A stretch of 64,000 bases of DNA from Adiantum capillus-veneris. Its lineage: Eukaryota; Streptophyta; Polypodiopsida; Polypodiales; Pteridaceae. The notes below the pieces were generated by a model. That model searched no databases and had not been told where the DNA came from. It saw nothing but the letters and a program-made list of their open reading frames with translations. A program made the position numbers and the translations under genes. The DNA is taken from assembly GCA_014529385.2 (NCBI GenBank), contig CM043942.1:111534141-111598140 (forward strand). The letters are read 5' to 3'. Below are positions 11,927 to 22,510 of this stretch, in pieces. Every line of letters begins with the position of its first letter. Within the stretch, counting starts at the first letter, position 1.

Positions 11927-12151
11927 TGTTACCATATACATGTGGTAGTGATGTGTGTGAACACACTAGGACCACCAGGGCATTTTTTCCCTCTTTAGGA
12001 GGTTTTCTCCCCCGTGCATTGTATATAGGCCCATCACACTAGGGCTATCTATCTTTCCATTGCACACTAAGATCCACTCTCTATTGTGTGCCTTGAGGTT
12101 CCTTCGTCTTCTCCAAGCTGTGTGTGTTTCTCTACAACCCTAATTCCAAGA
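11927..12151 (+). repeat. 5' LTR of copia element 1
   Basis: Starts TGTTACCATATACATGTGG and ends AATTCCAAGA (canonical CA lost). It contains a TGTATATAGGCCC box near 12020 that could serve as TATA element. It matches 16670-16892. Confidence 0.92.
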
Positions 12152-12153
12152 AT

Positions 12154-12165
12154 TGGTATCAGAGC
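12154..12165 (+). promoter_or_regulatory. Primer-binding site (initiator tRNA-Met type)
   Basis: TGGTATCAGAGC two bases after the LTR is the usual copia primer-binding site, complementary to the 3' end of initiator tRNA-Met. Confidence 0.92.
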
Positions 12166-12513
12166 AGTTTGCGTCCTCCCGGGCTTCGTCGCCAGCAGCT
12201 CTAGCACTCGCTTGCTTACTTTCTCCGATTTATGTGAGGTTTGGCGAGCGTTCACAGGTCAACAAAAATTTCGGGAGAGCTCGTAGAGCATAGTCTGCTC
12301 AAATTTTTGATTCGGGCTCAATTCGGCCTCCGTTTCCACTACAGGTAGGTCTGCAAAGGCAATTTTTTCATTTTGTGCAAAATTTCTGTCAGTGACGTTT
12401 TTTGCATAACAGGTGCCTTACAGTCTTCTATGGTTTGTGCTATATAGCACGTGTTGTTCCCCCTTTGTTTCTCCTCTTTTTGGGTAGTTTACACATTAGG
12501 TGCAGCATTTACC

Positions 12514-13440
12514 ATGGCTGACAACAACACAGATGTGTTCAAGATGTTTGCTGCTGAGGACAGGTTGGATGTGGACAATTACCCTATGTGGGCTTATATG
12601 ATGCAACATGTTCTTGTGTCAAAGGGTGTCTAGAATATTGTGCAGGGCATTGATGTACGTTTTAGTTCTGAGACTATAAGCGATGTTGAGGATGTTGCAG
12701 GTCTTGCTGCAAGGATTGCTGCTATTAGAGTTGTTTTGCCTACGGTAGAACAAGATTCTTGGGATGTAAAGGATGCACAGGCTCATGCATTGATTGTGTT
12801 GTCTGTGAAGCGCACCATTGTTCCTCACATTCATTCAGCAAAATCTACAAAACAGGCTTGGGATATTCTAGAAGGTCTTTATGCAAGCCGCAATGAGGCT
12901 AAAATTGTGGCTTGTGCAGACTGTTCTTGATGCCTTACCAGACTTTTGCTAGTACTTGGAGACTTATGACCCAAGGAAATCCTGAAGTTGTCAAGGTTGA
13001 TGCGTTATGCATATTGCTATTGCAAGAGTCACTTCCCAAAAAAATAGGACTAAGTAGCGTGCAGTTGAACAGTCTTTTATTGATTCTCAAAGAAAGGTCG
13101 GTAACAACAATGCAGCCACTTCTTATTGTACTACTATGAGTGGCAAAAATTCTGTTCCTAATGCTTTTGCTGGCAACAATTCATCTGGGAATTCTTGTGA
13201 TAGGGGCAAAAAGAAGATGCGTTTCCATTATTGTAAAGCAAAGGATCTCTTGATCAAGCAGTGTCCTAAGTTGAAGGCCAAAGAGGCTAAGAAGAAAGAG
13301 GGTGGTTCCACTACAAATGCTGGTTCCACTACAAATGCAGCCATTGTTGAGTCTTCTGTGAAAGGAGATTGTGTTGATGATGTTGATACAGAATGGGCTT
13401 TTAGTGCAGAGTGTACTTACAATCCTATTGTCCATGATGC
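12514..13440 (+). pseudogene. Copia element 1 gag
   Basis: The frame starts MADNNTDVFKMFAAEDRLDV at 12514, with the YPMWAYMMQHVL helix typical of copia gag near the N-terminus. An in-frame TAG stop at 12631-12633 is followed by QAWDILEGLYASRNEAKIV near 12855. A degenerate zinc knuckle, FHYCKAKDLLIKQC, lies near 13220-13263. The product would form the particle core. Stops and a frame change near 12915 break it. Confidence 0.8.
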
Positions 13441-14660
13441 ATGCTTATCGGTTGCTGCAGATGCACATGTGTGTTATTTCGATAGTGGTGCTACAAAGCA
13501 CATTACCTCACATCGTGAATTGTTCACCTCTCTCAAGTCAATCCCTCAAGGGAATTCAGTCACTTGTGCCAACAATGCCTCTTATCTGGTTGAGGGAGTT
13601 GGAAAGATTGTGCTTATGCTGCAAATGACAGTTCTTTCACACTTGTTGATTCCCTTTATGTACCTGGGATCAAAAAGAATCTTTTGTCTATATCTGCACT
13701 TGCTAGACGTGGACTTGTAGTCAAACTTGTGGATGACAGATGTACAACTCATGATCTCAGTTTTGGTGATGAGATTGTTGCATCTGGCCTTTTGTGTGGT
13801 GGGTTGTATAAGCTCACTTTGTATGACAAGTGTGGAAAAAAAATTTCAAATGCAGTTGCAGATTCAAGGGCTATTTCAGATGCAAAACTTTGGCATGCAC
13901 GTTTTGGGCATCTGAATTTTGCTAGTTTGTCGTGTTTGCAAAAATCTGATATGGTTGCTTCTTTGCCGCCTCTTGAAGCACATGTCAAACATGTTTGTGA
14001 AGGTTGTATTTTGGGAAACATGTAGCGTTCTAAGTTTCCAAAGGATGGTTCAGTTCGGGCCACATGCAAGTTGCAACTTGTGCATAGTGATGTTTGTGGG
14101 CCCATGCAAACTCCGTCCTTGGGCAATTACCTATACTTTGTGACTTTCATTGATGATTACTCGAGGCATGCATGGGTACTTCCGCTTAAAGCGAAGTCCG
14201 AAGTTTTTATGTGCTTCAAAAAACTTCTAGCTATGGTTGAAAATGTATCAAAATGTATTATGGGCACCCTCTGTTCTGATTGAGGGGGGGAGTATATGTC
14301 TCATGAATTTAATGCATTTCTAGCTAGTCGTAATGTACAATGCCATATATGCCTCAGTAAAATGGTGTTGCTGAGAGAAAAAATAGGTCTCTTACAAAAA
14401 TGGCAAGATGTATGATCAAGAGTCAAGCTTTACCACATTTGTTTTGGCTCGAGGTTGTCATGTGTGCCACTTATGTGCCACTTATGCGTTGCACTCTATG
14501 ACTCCATATGAAGCATGGCATGATAGAAATCCATCTATTGTGTTTTTGGCTATTTGGCTTATGGTTTAGTGCCACAAGTGCAGCGCAGAAAAATGGATGA
14601 TAAGGCTGTCAAATGTATTTTTGTTGGTTATAGTGCTGAAAGCAAAGGTTATAGGTTGTA
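13441..14660 (+). pseudogene. Copia element 1 protease and integrase
   Basis: The protease active-site loop is CYFDSGATKHITSH near 13475-13515. The GAG-pre-integrase zinc region follows: LWHARFGHLNFASL near 13889, then VCEGCILGN near 13995-14020. The integrase core has LVHSDVCGPM near 14077 (first Asp) and IDDYSRHAWVLPL near 14150. The second catalytic Asp lies in CSD followed by a TGA stop near 14275-14283. The region of the catalytic Glu is frameshifted, though GVAERKN-like remnants follow. Confidence 0.8.
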
Positions 14661-14682
14661 TCATCCATGAACAAAGCATATT

Positions 14683-16427
14683 GTGGTTTCACGGGATGTA
14701 GTGCTTGTGGAAGATTCTGTTCAACCCTTGTTGTCATGTACTAGAGACAGTAATGTAAGCTCACAGGACATTTATGACACTTTGTTGCCTCTTTTTAGTG
14801 GTGGAAGTTTGAATGTAAATTCCAATGAGGCAAATGTACAGCCTATGGGGGTTTCAAAAAATGTTATAGATCAGCGTATTACTGATGCAGATGTACATGA
14901 TGTACTTGATGAGGAAAGAGCTGAAAATGAGCAGGCTAGAGGTATGCCAAAATGGCTGGTACATACATTGTGTGACAGTAAATTGGATGCACCTTTGTCT
15001 AGTCGTACTCATTCAGGCTCTTGCCATGCATCTTATGCATTAGATTTTTATGCTTTGGTTGTGTCTAGCTTACATGATGTTGAGGAACCTCTGTCTTTTG
15101 ATGAAGCACAGATTTCAGAAAATTGGATGGCTGCCATGCAATCAAAATATGATACACTTATACAAAATGACACATGGACTTTATGTGATTTGCCTCTTGG
15201 AAAAAAGGCCATTGGCAAAGTTGGTTTACAAGTTGAAACACAAGTTGGATGGTGAGATCGATCGACATAAGGCTCGACTTGTCGCAAAGGGTTATCCACA
15301 ACAAAAAGGCATAGATTATGAAGAGACTTTTGCTCCCACTTGGCGTATGACTAATGGGTGTTTTCTATGTGCATTGGCAGCTCATTTTGGTTGGGATGTA
15401 CATTGATCAGACATTGTTACTGCTTTAATGGTGAAATATTTGAGGAAGTTTATGTAACGCAGCCTCGTGGTTTTGTCTAGAAAAGACAAGAGAACAAAGT
15501 GTGAAAAATGTAACAAGGCTCTGTATGGGTTGAAGAAATCTCCGCGTGCTTGGTATGAGAAAGCTGACACTCATTTGGTCACACAAGGCTTTCGTAACAG
15601 TCCAGCAGAAAGCACATTGTATGTAAAGCGTGAAGGTGATGTACTTCTCATTGTGGTTCTTTATGTAGATGATTTGCTGATCACTAGACCAAATGAGCGA
15701 CATATTGCTAAATTAAGGCTGATTAGAACTCTACTTTCAAGATGAAAGATTTAGGACTATTGCATCATATTTGGCCATACAGTTTAAGCAGTGTGATGGT
15801 GGTATTGCCTTGTGTCAATAAAGTTACATAGATACATTGCTATGTAAGTTTGGACTTGAGGATTGCAAACCTATTGCCACTCCCATGGAAACAGGTTTGA
15901 AGTTGAGTCTACATAATGTTGGCGATCCTATTGATGTCACTCTTTACCAAACTGTTGTTGGCTGCCTCATTTATGTATGCAACACGAGGCCAGATATTTA
16001 GTTTGCAGTCTCACAGGTTAGCATCTTTATGCATAGCCTAGGGTCTAAGCATTGGCAGACTCTCAAGAGGATTTTCCGCTACCTTAGTGGAACTTTGCAT
16101 TTTGGCTTGTTTTATCCCAAGGGGGCATCATTGTCGCCAGAGTTACATGCTTTTTCGAACTCAGATTGGGCTGGTTGTTTTGACATGCAAGTGTCCACAA
16201 GTGGTTTTTGTTTCATGCTTGGCAGTTCATGTCTATCATGGTTGAGCAAGAAGCAACCTATTGTGGCCACTTTGAGTTGTGAGGTTGAGGACAGGGCAGT
16301 CTTCATAGCTACGGTTGAGTGTGTATGTCTCAAACGCCTTATGGCTGATTTGGATGTCGGACAGGACACTGCCAACACTATCTACACTGACAGTTTGAGC
16401 GCATTGGCAGTTGTTAGTGAGTACTTT

Positions 16428-16467
<40 letters not shown>

Positions 16468-16615
16468 ACGAGAGATCATCTTGGCTTATGTGCCAACACA
16501 GGACAACCTTGCAGATCTTTTCACAAAGGCATTGTCTCATAAGAAGCTTGAAGCTTTCCGCAAAGCTTTGGGCTTACTCCCCTTTGTGGACTGATCATGT
16601 CCTCAGGGCATGGCA
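14683..16615 (+). pseudogene. Copia element 1 reverse transcriptase and RNase H
   Basis: RT blocks include NWMAAMQSKYDTLIQNDTW near 15120-15180, HKARLVAKGYPQQKGIDYEE near 15265-15325, KALYGLKKSPRAWYEKAD near 15512-15565 and the catalytic LYVDDLL near 15660. RNase H includes SDWAGCFDMQVSTSGFCFML near 16160-16220 and YTDSLSALAVV near 16383. The C-terminal part VPTQDNLADLFTKAL is in another frame near 16490-16533. A GA microsatellite sits where the conserved KHIE...H segment is expected. Multiple stops and frameshifts are present. Confidence 0.85.
16433..16466. repeat. (GA)n tract inside copia RNase H
   Basis: About 34 bp of GA repeats interrupts the RNase H frame between YTDSLSALAVVSEYFG and the TQDNLADLFTK tail, in place of the motif expected there. 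Confidence 0.95.
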
Positions 16616-16669
16616 CTTTCCTTTACTCATGTGCCAGCTCTTGTTCACCGCATCACTCTAGGGGCGATT

Positions 16670-16892
16670 TGTTACCATATACATGTGGTAATTATGTGAA
16701 CACACTAGGACCGTCGGGGCATTTTTCCCCTCTTTAGGAGGTTTTTTCCCCCATGCATTGTATATACGCCCATCACTCTAGGGCTATCTATCTTTCCATT
16801 GTGCACTAAGAAACACATTCTCTATTGGGTGCCTTGAGGTTCCTTCATCTTCTCCAAGCTGTGTGCATTTCTCTGCAACCCTAATTCCAACA
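16670..16892 (+). repeat. 3' LTR of copia element 1
   Basis: Starts TGTTACCATATACATGTGG after the purine-rich AGGGGCG (polypurine tract) and ends AATTCCAACA. It is followed by the TSD GTGCA at 16893-16897. Confidence 0.93.
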
Positions 16893-16897
16893 GTGCA

Positions 16898-17890
16898 AGC
16901 CGGACTAGCAAATTGCCTATAAATTTTAATAGAGTGCTCAACTTTCAGTGACCGTTGTGACTACTATTGCACGGCAATACCTCTGTATTATACGGAGTGG
17001 TGCAAGCTCTCTATCACCATCTCCAAAAGATCTTCTCTCTCGTTCACGGGAAGAAGAAGAAGATGACTCTCTCTCTCTATCTGCTCACTATTTTCTCTTC
17101 TCTTTTCACGGTGTGCGTGTTCTCCAACAACTTTGTGGTGAAAACCTCTATATATCTCTCATCACCGCTCTCTTGCGACAAAGAAAGAATCCTTTCAACA
17201 ACCCATAATCAAACTCTTCTCCTTTAAATTTCAAACCAAACTCTTGCTCAACCTCTGCAACAAGGATCACATGTGATGCTCACACAACCCCATCACCGGG
17301 CAAACAGCACCATCTTGAAATTCTCTCTGGTGTCAACTGAATTTGCTGGTTGTTAATCTACACCATGTTCTCAGTAGCTAGTTTCTCGATCAACGATGTG
17401 GCCTTCGGGTGGACAGGTATTCCTTGCCAATCCAGGTTGGCCAAAACTCGCAGGCGCAAATCTTGCAGCCAAGCATCCACTCTGCGAAGAGCTAGCTGCT
17501 GCACTAGAGGAAATGGGATGCATTGCAGTAGGGAAGCCATCATGGTAGCGAAAAGACACAGAAGCAGAGAGAAATGAGGTAGTAGAAGCTTGCGAGCGCG
17601 ATGCAAAAAATGTGAGGATAGTATGAAGTATTGACTGCATGCACTAAACCACTCACAAAGAGTTCTCAAAATAGGGCGTGCCATGGTGTCGCAATCATCT
17701 TGCCCTTTTCCAGCTTTCCAAGATTGCATGCAGAAGAATACCCAATCATGATTAAGGCGGCTTCCGGCTCTTGTACCACAGAAAAGGGACACTGAATCGA
17801 GGTAGGTTAAAAATAATGGCGTAGTCAAAATCCATTCACCAGCACAGAAATCACCTCCGCCCGCAAATCCGCCAAATAAAAAGAAGTGGG
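16898..17890. other. No recognised gene
   Basis: Pyrimidine-rich, CT-biased DNA. A 179-codon open frame on the minus strand (17358-17897) abuts the 3' end of the gypsy pol fragment and could be its downstream untranslated or LTR region. No family was recognised in it and it has no supporting motif. Confidence 0.4.
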
Positions 17891-17893
17891 CCC

Positions 17894-19840
17894 TCATGCT
17901 TTAAAAATCCCCAATGGTCCCAACCATCGTAATTTTAGCTTCCCAGGCATCTTCCCAAGGTGAGAATTAAATACCAGGACCAACTTTCCGTGTAAAAATT
18001 GTCGTTCTTTAGGGCGATCCAACCATTTCTTTCTCCTGGACTGCAGATCTTGCAACACCGCAAAACTGCGCAATCGCTCTTCATCTAGTTCCTGCAAAAC
18101 ATCCAAACGATAAATTACGGAGTCTTCCGGAAGAAGCTTATCCGCAATCAGCATCCACGAACTCGGAACCACATGCTCCACTAGGGTAATTGCCTCAATA
18201 CCAAATGCCAACTGGAAAGGAGTCAATCATGTTGCCACTGTATAAGCTGTCCGATAAGCCCATAATGCAGAAGGAAGTTTCACTTTGTTAGAATATGAAC
18301 CAATTGCTTATTAGTTGATTTCGCCTGCCCATTCGCCTGAGGGTAATATGGAGAAGATTTCCCATGCAATACAAAGTAAAACCGTAGCATTCTCTCCATC
18401 ACCTTATTCAAAAAATGGCTACCCCAATCACTAACCAGCTCAATGGGACAGCCATATCTAGAAAAAACATCCTTATATAAACACCCAGCCACAGAAGCTG
18501 CAGTATTATCTTTCAAATTCCATGCCTCCACCCATTTGGTAGCATAATCCATGGCTATCAAAATGTACCTATTATCCGTGTGAGCTGCCACTGGTTTAAA
18601 AGGTCCAATAAAATCCAATCCCCACTTTTGAAAAGGTTCCAAAGGCAATACCGGCTAAAAAGGTATTTTGGACATTTTACTCGATTGTCCCAACCACTGA
18701 CACACATCACACTGTTGCACATAGCTTCTAGCATCTTGAAACAATGTAGGCCACCATAATCCTGATTGTAGAACTTTCCTAGCTGTGATCAAGGCTGCAA
18801 AATGACCCCCTGCAATGCCGGTATGGACTTCCTCCAAAACCGCTTCTTGTTCTTGTGGTAGAACACATATGAGCAAGACCTCTGCAACCATGCGATAATA
18901 GAGCTTCCCCATAATAATCTCAAAATTCATGCTTCGGATAGCCATCCGTTCCCTTTGATGACTGGACAAGAATGAAGGCATTTCTCCACTATCGAGAAAA
19001 TGAAACATCTCCTCATACCAAGTGCATGGAATGCTGGGGATGATCCTTGGTTGTTGTGTAGCAGTAAGATCATTCGCAATAACTCCAGTTAAAAACAGAG
19101 ATGCATCCGATAATTCATAAACTACCCTCATCGGCGGCTCATCGGAATCTAACCTGGATAGGTAGTCAGCTACCACATGCTGGGCTCCTGGACAATGTAT
19201 GACCTCAAAATCAAATTCTGGCAACAAGAGCACCCATCTGGCCAATTTGCCTATCAAGTTCTGTTGGCGTACCAGATATAAACAAGCCGAGTGATCCACA
19301 TGAAAGAAAAATAGCCGACCCAGCAAATAATGCCAAATTTTTTTACTAAATAAATCATCCCTAAACATTCTCTTTCTGTCACTGAATAATTCCTTTCTGC
19401 GGATGATAATCTTCTACTGGCATAATAGATAGGTCAAAACCACCCTTGACTTTGTTCCTGCTTCAGCACACTGCCAATGGCCCAGTTAGAAGCATCCACG
19501 AATACATGAAAATCCTGACCCCAATTCGGAGGGACCATAATTAGGGCTTTGGACAGCTGAAGTTTTAATCTCCAAAAAGCCAGATCACATTCCTTCGTCC
19601 ATTCAAAATCCTTAGAATGTGTTGCCGATTAATAGGGATTGCCAAATGTGCGACAAACCTTGAATGTCTCCCATGCCAACGAGCTTGACCCAGAAAGACT
19701 TGACACTGTTTCCAATTCACCGGTGGAGGCGCTTCCATAATTGCGGCTATTTTATACGGATCCACGAAAATGCCATCCTCAAAGATTATATGACCCATTA
19801 ACCTTCCACTTCTAACTGCACATGCACATTTGAGAGGATT
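17894..19840 (-). pseudogene. Ty3/gypsy pol fragment (RT end, RNase H, integrase)
   Basis: Read on the minus strand from 19840: the end of RT (LKCACAVRSGRLMGHII near 19835-19785, then the EAPPP block), RNase H remnants near 19440-19300, then HCPGAQHVVADYLSRL near 19195-19145. The integrase zinc finger (HTGIAGGHF near 18825 and CDVC near 18695) is followed by the core: WGLDFIGPF near 18625 (first Asp), SDWGSHF near 18425 (second Asp), and NGQAKSTNK near 18330, where the catalytic Glu is Lys. The GKLKLRWLGPL C-terminal block is near 17930. The 5' part of pol and gag are missing. Confidence 0.85.
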
Positions 19841-19930
19841 TAGGTGTAGGGTAGTACATCTCTTGTATATTATCTTGTATAGTAGCTTCTCTCACACTTA
19901 AAGTACCACATTGGACTTTAAGTGGGAGGT

Positions 19931-20640
19931 TGTTGGGGTATAAAGCCCAATGTGGTCGCCCAGGTAAGTGGGCAGTCCACTAGTTATGTACACATATTCT
20001 TTTGTAAAAACCTAATAAGAACTCACTATGCTCTACACATTACAACAGAGCGAGTTCACCATATCATCGTGCTCTTCTTCTCGCACTCTCTCTCGCGTCG
20101 CACTTCCGCTCGTACTCCTTCAATAAGCTTAGATCACTCTAATCCTAAGCCAATCTTCCATAGCCAATCTAATCAAAGCCACCATAGCCCACTCTAATCC
20201 TACCAATCTCTCTCTCTCTTGAAGCTGCACGAGAAGAACGAAGGAGAGGAATATCATCAAGGCAAGCTTGGCAGGCCAATTACGGTAAAGGGGAAAGCAT
20301 AACAACATCATCATCATCGAGATAGTTGAAGTGTTATTTTCTCTCTTATAATCTGAATTAAGGCAAGTTAAATGGATGTATGGATCTTAAACTCCTCAAT
20401 TAACATTTAATTAAAGCAGCGGTACTGTTAATGATAATCAAGCTTCAGGATCTTGTTCAATTAATTTCAAGCTTTGTCTACATTAATTGTGTTTGCTGCA
20501 ACTCTCTTCTATACACCTCTCACAACCAGAGGCCCCGCGCCTTCGCGACTCACCTTTCGAACACAAATCCCCCGATAGCACGCTGGCCTAAGCTTCCATC
20601 AAAGCTCCTTTTGCGCTGTCCTGTTGCTCACAGATAATAA
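19931..20640 (+). other. Possible LTR start and gene-free DNA
   Basis: TGTTGGGGTATAAAGCCCAA at 19931 follows AAGTGGGAGGT, a good polypurine tract, and looks like the start of a 3' LTR. The 15-bp segment 19906-19920 is complementary to 19941-19955 with one mismatch, forming a hairpin across the putative LTR boundary. No LTR end or target duplication was found. No gene is recognised. Confidence 0.35.
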
Positions 20641-20642
20641 TC

Positions 20643-20720
20643 GCTTACCTAAGTTAATAATCACTTGTGCTTACCTAAGTTAATAATCGTTGGTGCTTAC
20701 CTAAGTTAATAATCGTTTGT
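20643..20720. repeat. 26-bp minisatellite, 3 copies
   Basis: The unit GCTTACCTAAGTTAATAATC plus six variable bases occurs at 20643-20668, 20669-20694 and 20695-20720. A partial unit precedes it. Confidence 0.9.
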
Positions 20721-20859
20721 GTTTACTTTTTGACCTTGTACATGAGGACTTGTGCTTCTTAGTGTTAGTCCTTATTACACCCACTTAAGGTGTGGTTATA
20801 AAGGGATTTAAAGCCTCGTTGCTCCTACGGGCTTGAGGTTAACCAAGTCAATGAGGGTA

Positions 20860-22114
20860 ATGGAACCCGATATTGTCGAATTTTCAAAGATGCTAGCGGA
20901 GGGTAAAATATCCAAATGGAGCTAGCCGTGCCGATGGATGAAGGCGACGGCTCGGTCTGGAGACTGTTGGAGGATGCAACAATGTCAAGCCCCAATTCGC
21001 CAAAAGCTTCAACCACAAAAAAAAAAGACAAAACTGTCTGGATCGAAAAAGTATCCTTTGAAAAAACAAGGTAGAAAATGGCCTCAGCGCAAGGGTTCAA
21101 ATTCGAGGTAAATAGCCTCAAAGACGGGGTCCCATCTATACAAACGTTCATAAGGCGTCAAGTGCATCTGCAGCTCGCAGGCTAGGCATCTCATTTGCTA
21201 GAATTCTCAAAGGGCCTAACTCTAAGGATTATGGAAAAGGCTCATCAAAAGGAATGTCGAGTGAAGAAGATATCAAAAAACTGCACAATAAAAGAGCTAG
21301 ACTTCAGCAAGAGCTCATAGAATTCAACAAAAGGATTGATTCCGGCCCTAACAAAAACAAAAGAACCTGCTCCCATACCGATCACAGTGGGCTGTGGTTG
21401 AAGACGGTGTGGCAGATCGGGCCTATTCTGCTTTTAGAAAGTCTTTGCCACAGCAGGTGGAGGTTACGAAGGTTATAACTATAGCGATTCCACCAACAGT
21501 TATCAAAAAACATTTAGCTAGGCAAGCTCAGCTAATTCTGGTATTTGGGTTCAGTGGAAGAATCCCGAACAGGTTTGAGATGATTCAATGGCTTCAAGGC
21601 CCTCAAATTCTTGGTCATGGAGGAGCCGTTGAACGTACTTTTTCCTAGCTAAAGGGTTTTGTTTCAATGAGATTCAAAGAGGCCTCAGATGTGGAAAAGA
21701 TCCTTGACTAAGGGCCCCTAGTATTTAATAGGACTACAGTGTGTGTGGTGCCTTGGGAGCCAGTGTTCAACTCAGGTGAATCTCTTTAAGGGTTTCATCA
21801 GGTCTGCGTTGAGTTTGTGGGACTGCCTAGCTGGCTGTGGGATAATCTCAGGATGCTTGCTTGTCACAAAAGAGGGTTTGGCAGAACCTCAAATAGGGTT
21901 TGTATAGGCTGGGATGTGTCTAAAACGCCACCCAAGATCATGGTTATCAATGTCAGAGCTGGGCTTGTTACTATTCCGCTCAACTTTGGAACATACTTTA
22001 GAGCATGCTTTGAATGCAACAACTTTGGACACTTCACCAAGGATTGCCCCTTGAAGTCTAATGGTACTGCAGATCCAGCAGCATAGGCCACCAGTGAAAT
22101 GGAAACCCAGATGG
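20860..22114 (+). pseudogene. LINE1 ORF1, 5' part
   Basis: The start is taken at 20860 because MEPDIVEFSKMLAEG aligns with MEEDIIKFSQRFAA at the start of the related LINE3 ORF1. The DUF4283-type RNA-binding region includes TVCVVPWEPVF near 21740-21770 and FVGLPSWLWDNLRMLA near 21812-21860. The zinc knuckle CFECNNFGHFTKDCP (CX2CX4HX4C) lies near 22010-22053. ORF1 proteins bind LINE RNA. Stops near 21648, 21709 and 21790 break it. It is then cut by the copia TSD at 22115. Confidence 0.82.
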
Positions 22115-22119
22115 AAGGG
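22115..22119. repeat. Target-site duplication AAGGG (left)
   Basis: AAGGG at 22115-22119 is repeated exactly at 27598-27602, flanking the copia element. Confidence 0.95.
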
Positions 22120-22262
22120 TGTTGAGATGTAGAGAGAAAGAGAGAGAGACGAGACAAGAGACACACCATATACGCTCCCAAAGACTGATTCATATTGAGG
22201 ACAAGATACAAATATATAGGTGAGACCAAGTTGAGTAGAGTGAGCCATATATAGCTCCAACA
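22120..22262 (-). repeat. 3' LTR of copia element 2
   Basis: On the plus strand it reads TGTTGAGATGTAGAGAG... to AGCTCCAACA, 143 bp, identical to 27455-27597. It adjoins CCCCCACTC at 22263-22271, which is the polypurine tract GAGTGGGGG on the element strand. Confidence 0.96.
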
Positions 22263-22510
22263 CCCCCACTCAAACAAAGGTCTCTAGCTTTGGATGAAAA
22301 AACCCTTGGGGAGTTCAAGGGAAAAACCCAAGCCCCTATACAATGTGAAAATATGAAGCAGCGATGATGATGTGAAAGTGAATTGTGCATCTATGTACAA
22401 ATATTCAAGTGACTTAGAGATCACAATGAGCAAATGTGGAGTGTGCATAGTGCATGGTACCTAAAAGATTACAATGTCATATGTACAAAGCTATTACAAT
22501 AGCAAAGAAG

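Larger units (their letters stand above)
11927..16892 (+). mobile_element. Complete but old Ty1/copia retrotransposon with TSD GTGCA
   Basis: Two LTRs, a tRNA-Met type primer-binding site, gag, protease, integrase, RT and RNase H are all present in Ty1/copia order. The 5-bp target duplication GTGCA is exact at 11922-11926 and 16893-16897. The two LTRs differ at roughly twenty positions plus small indels over about 225 bp by eye, so the insertion is old. The coding region has many stops and frameshifts. Confidence 0.95.

Noticed and set aside
17358-17897. 179-codon minus-strand open frame
   Set aside because: No family features were recognised; it lies next to the gypsy integrase end and may be chance or LTR sequence.
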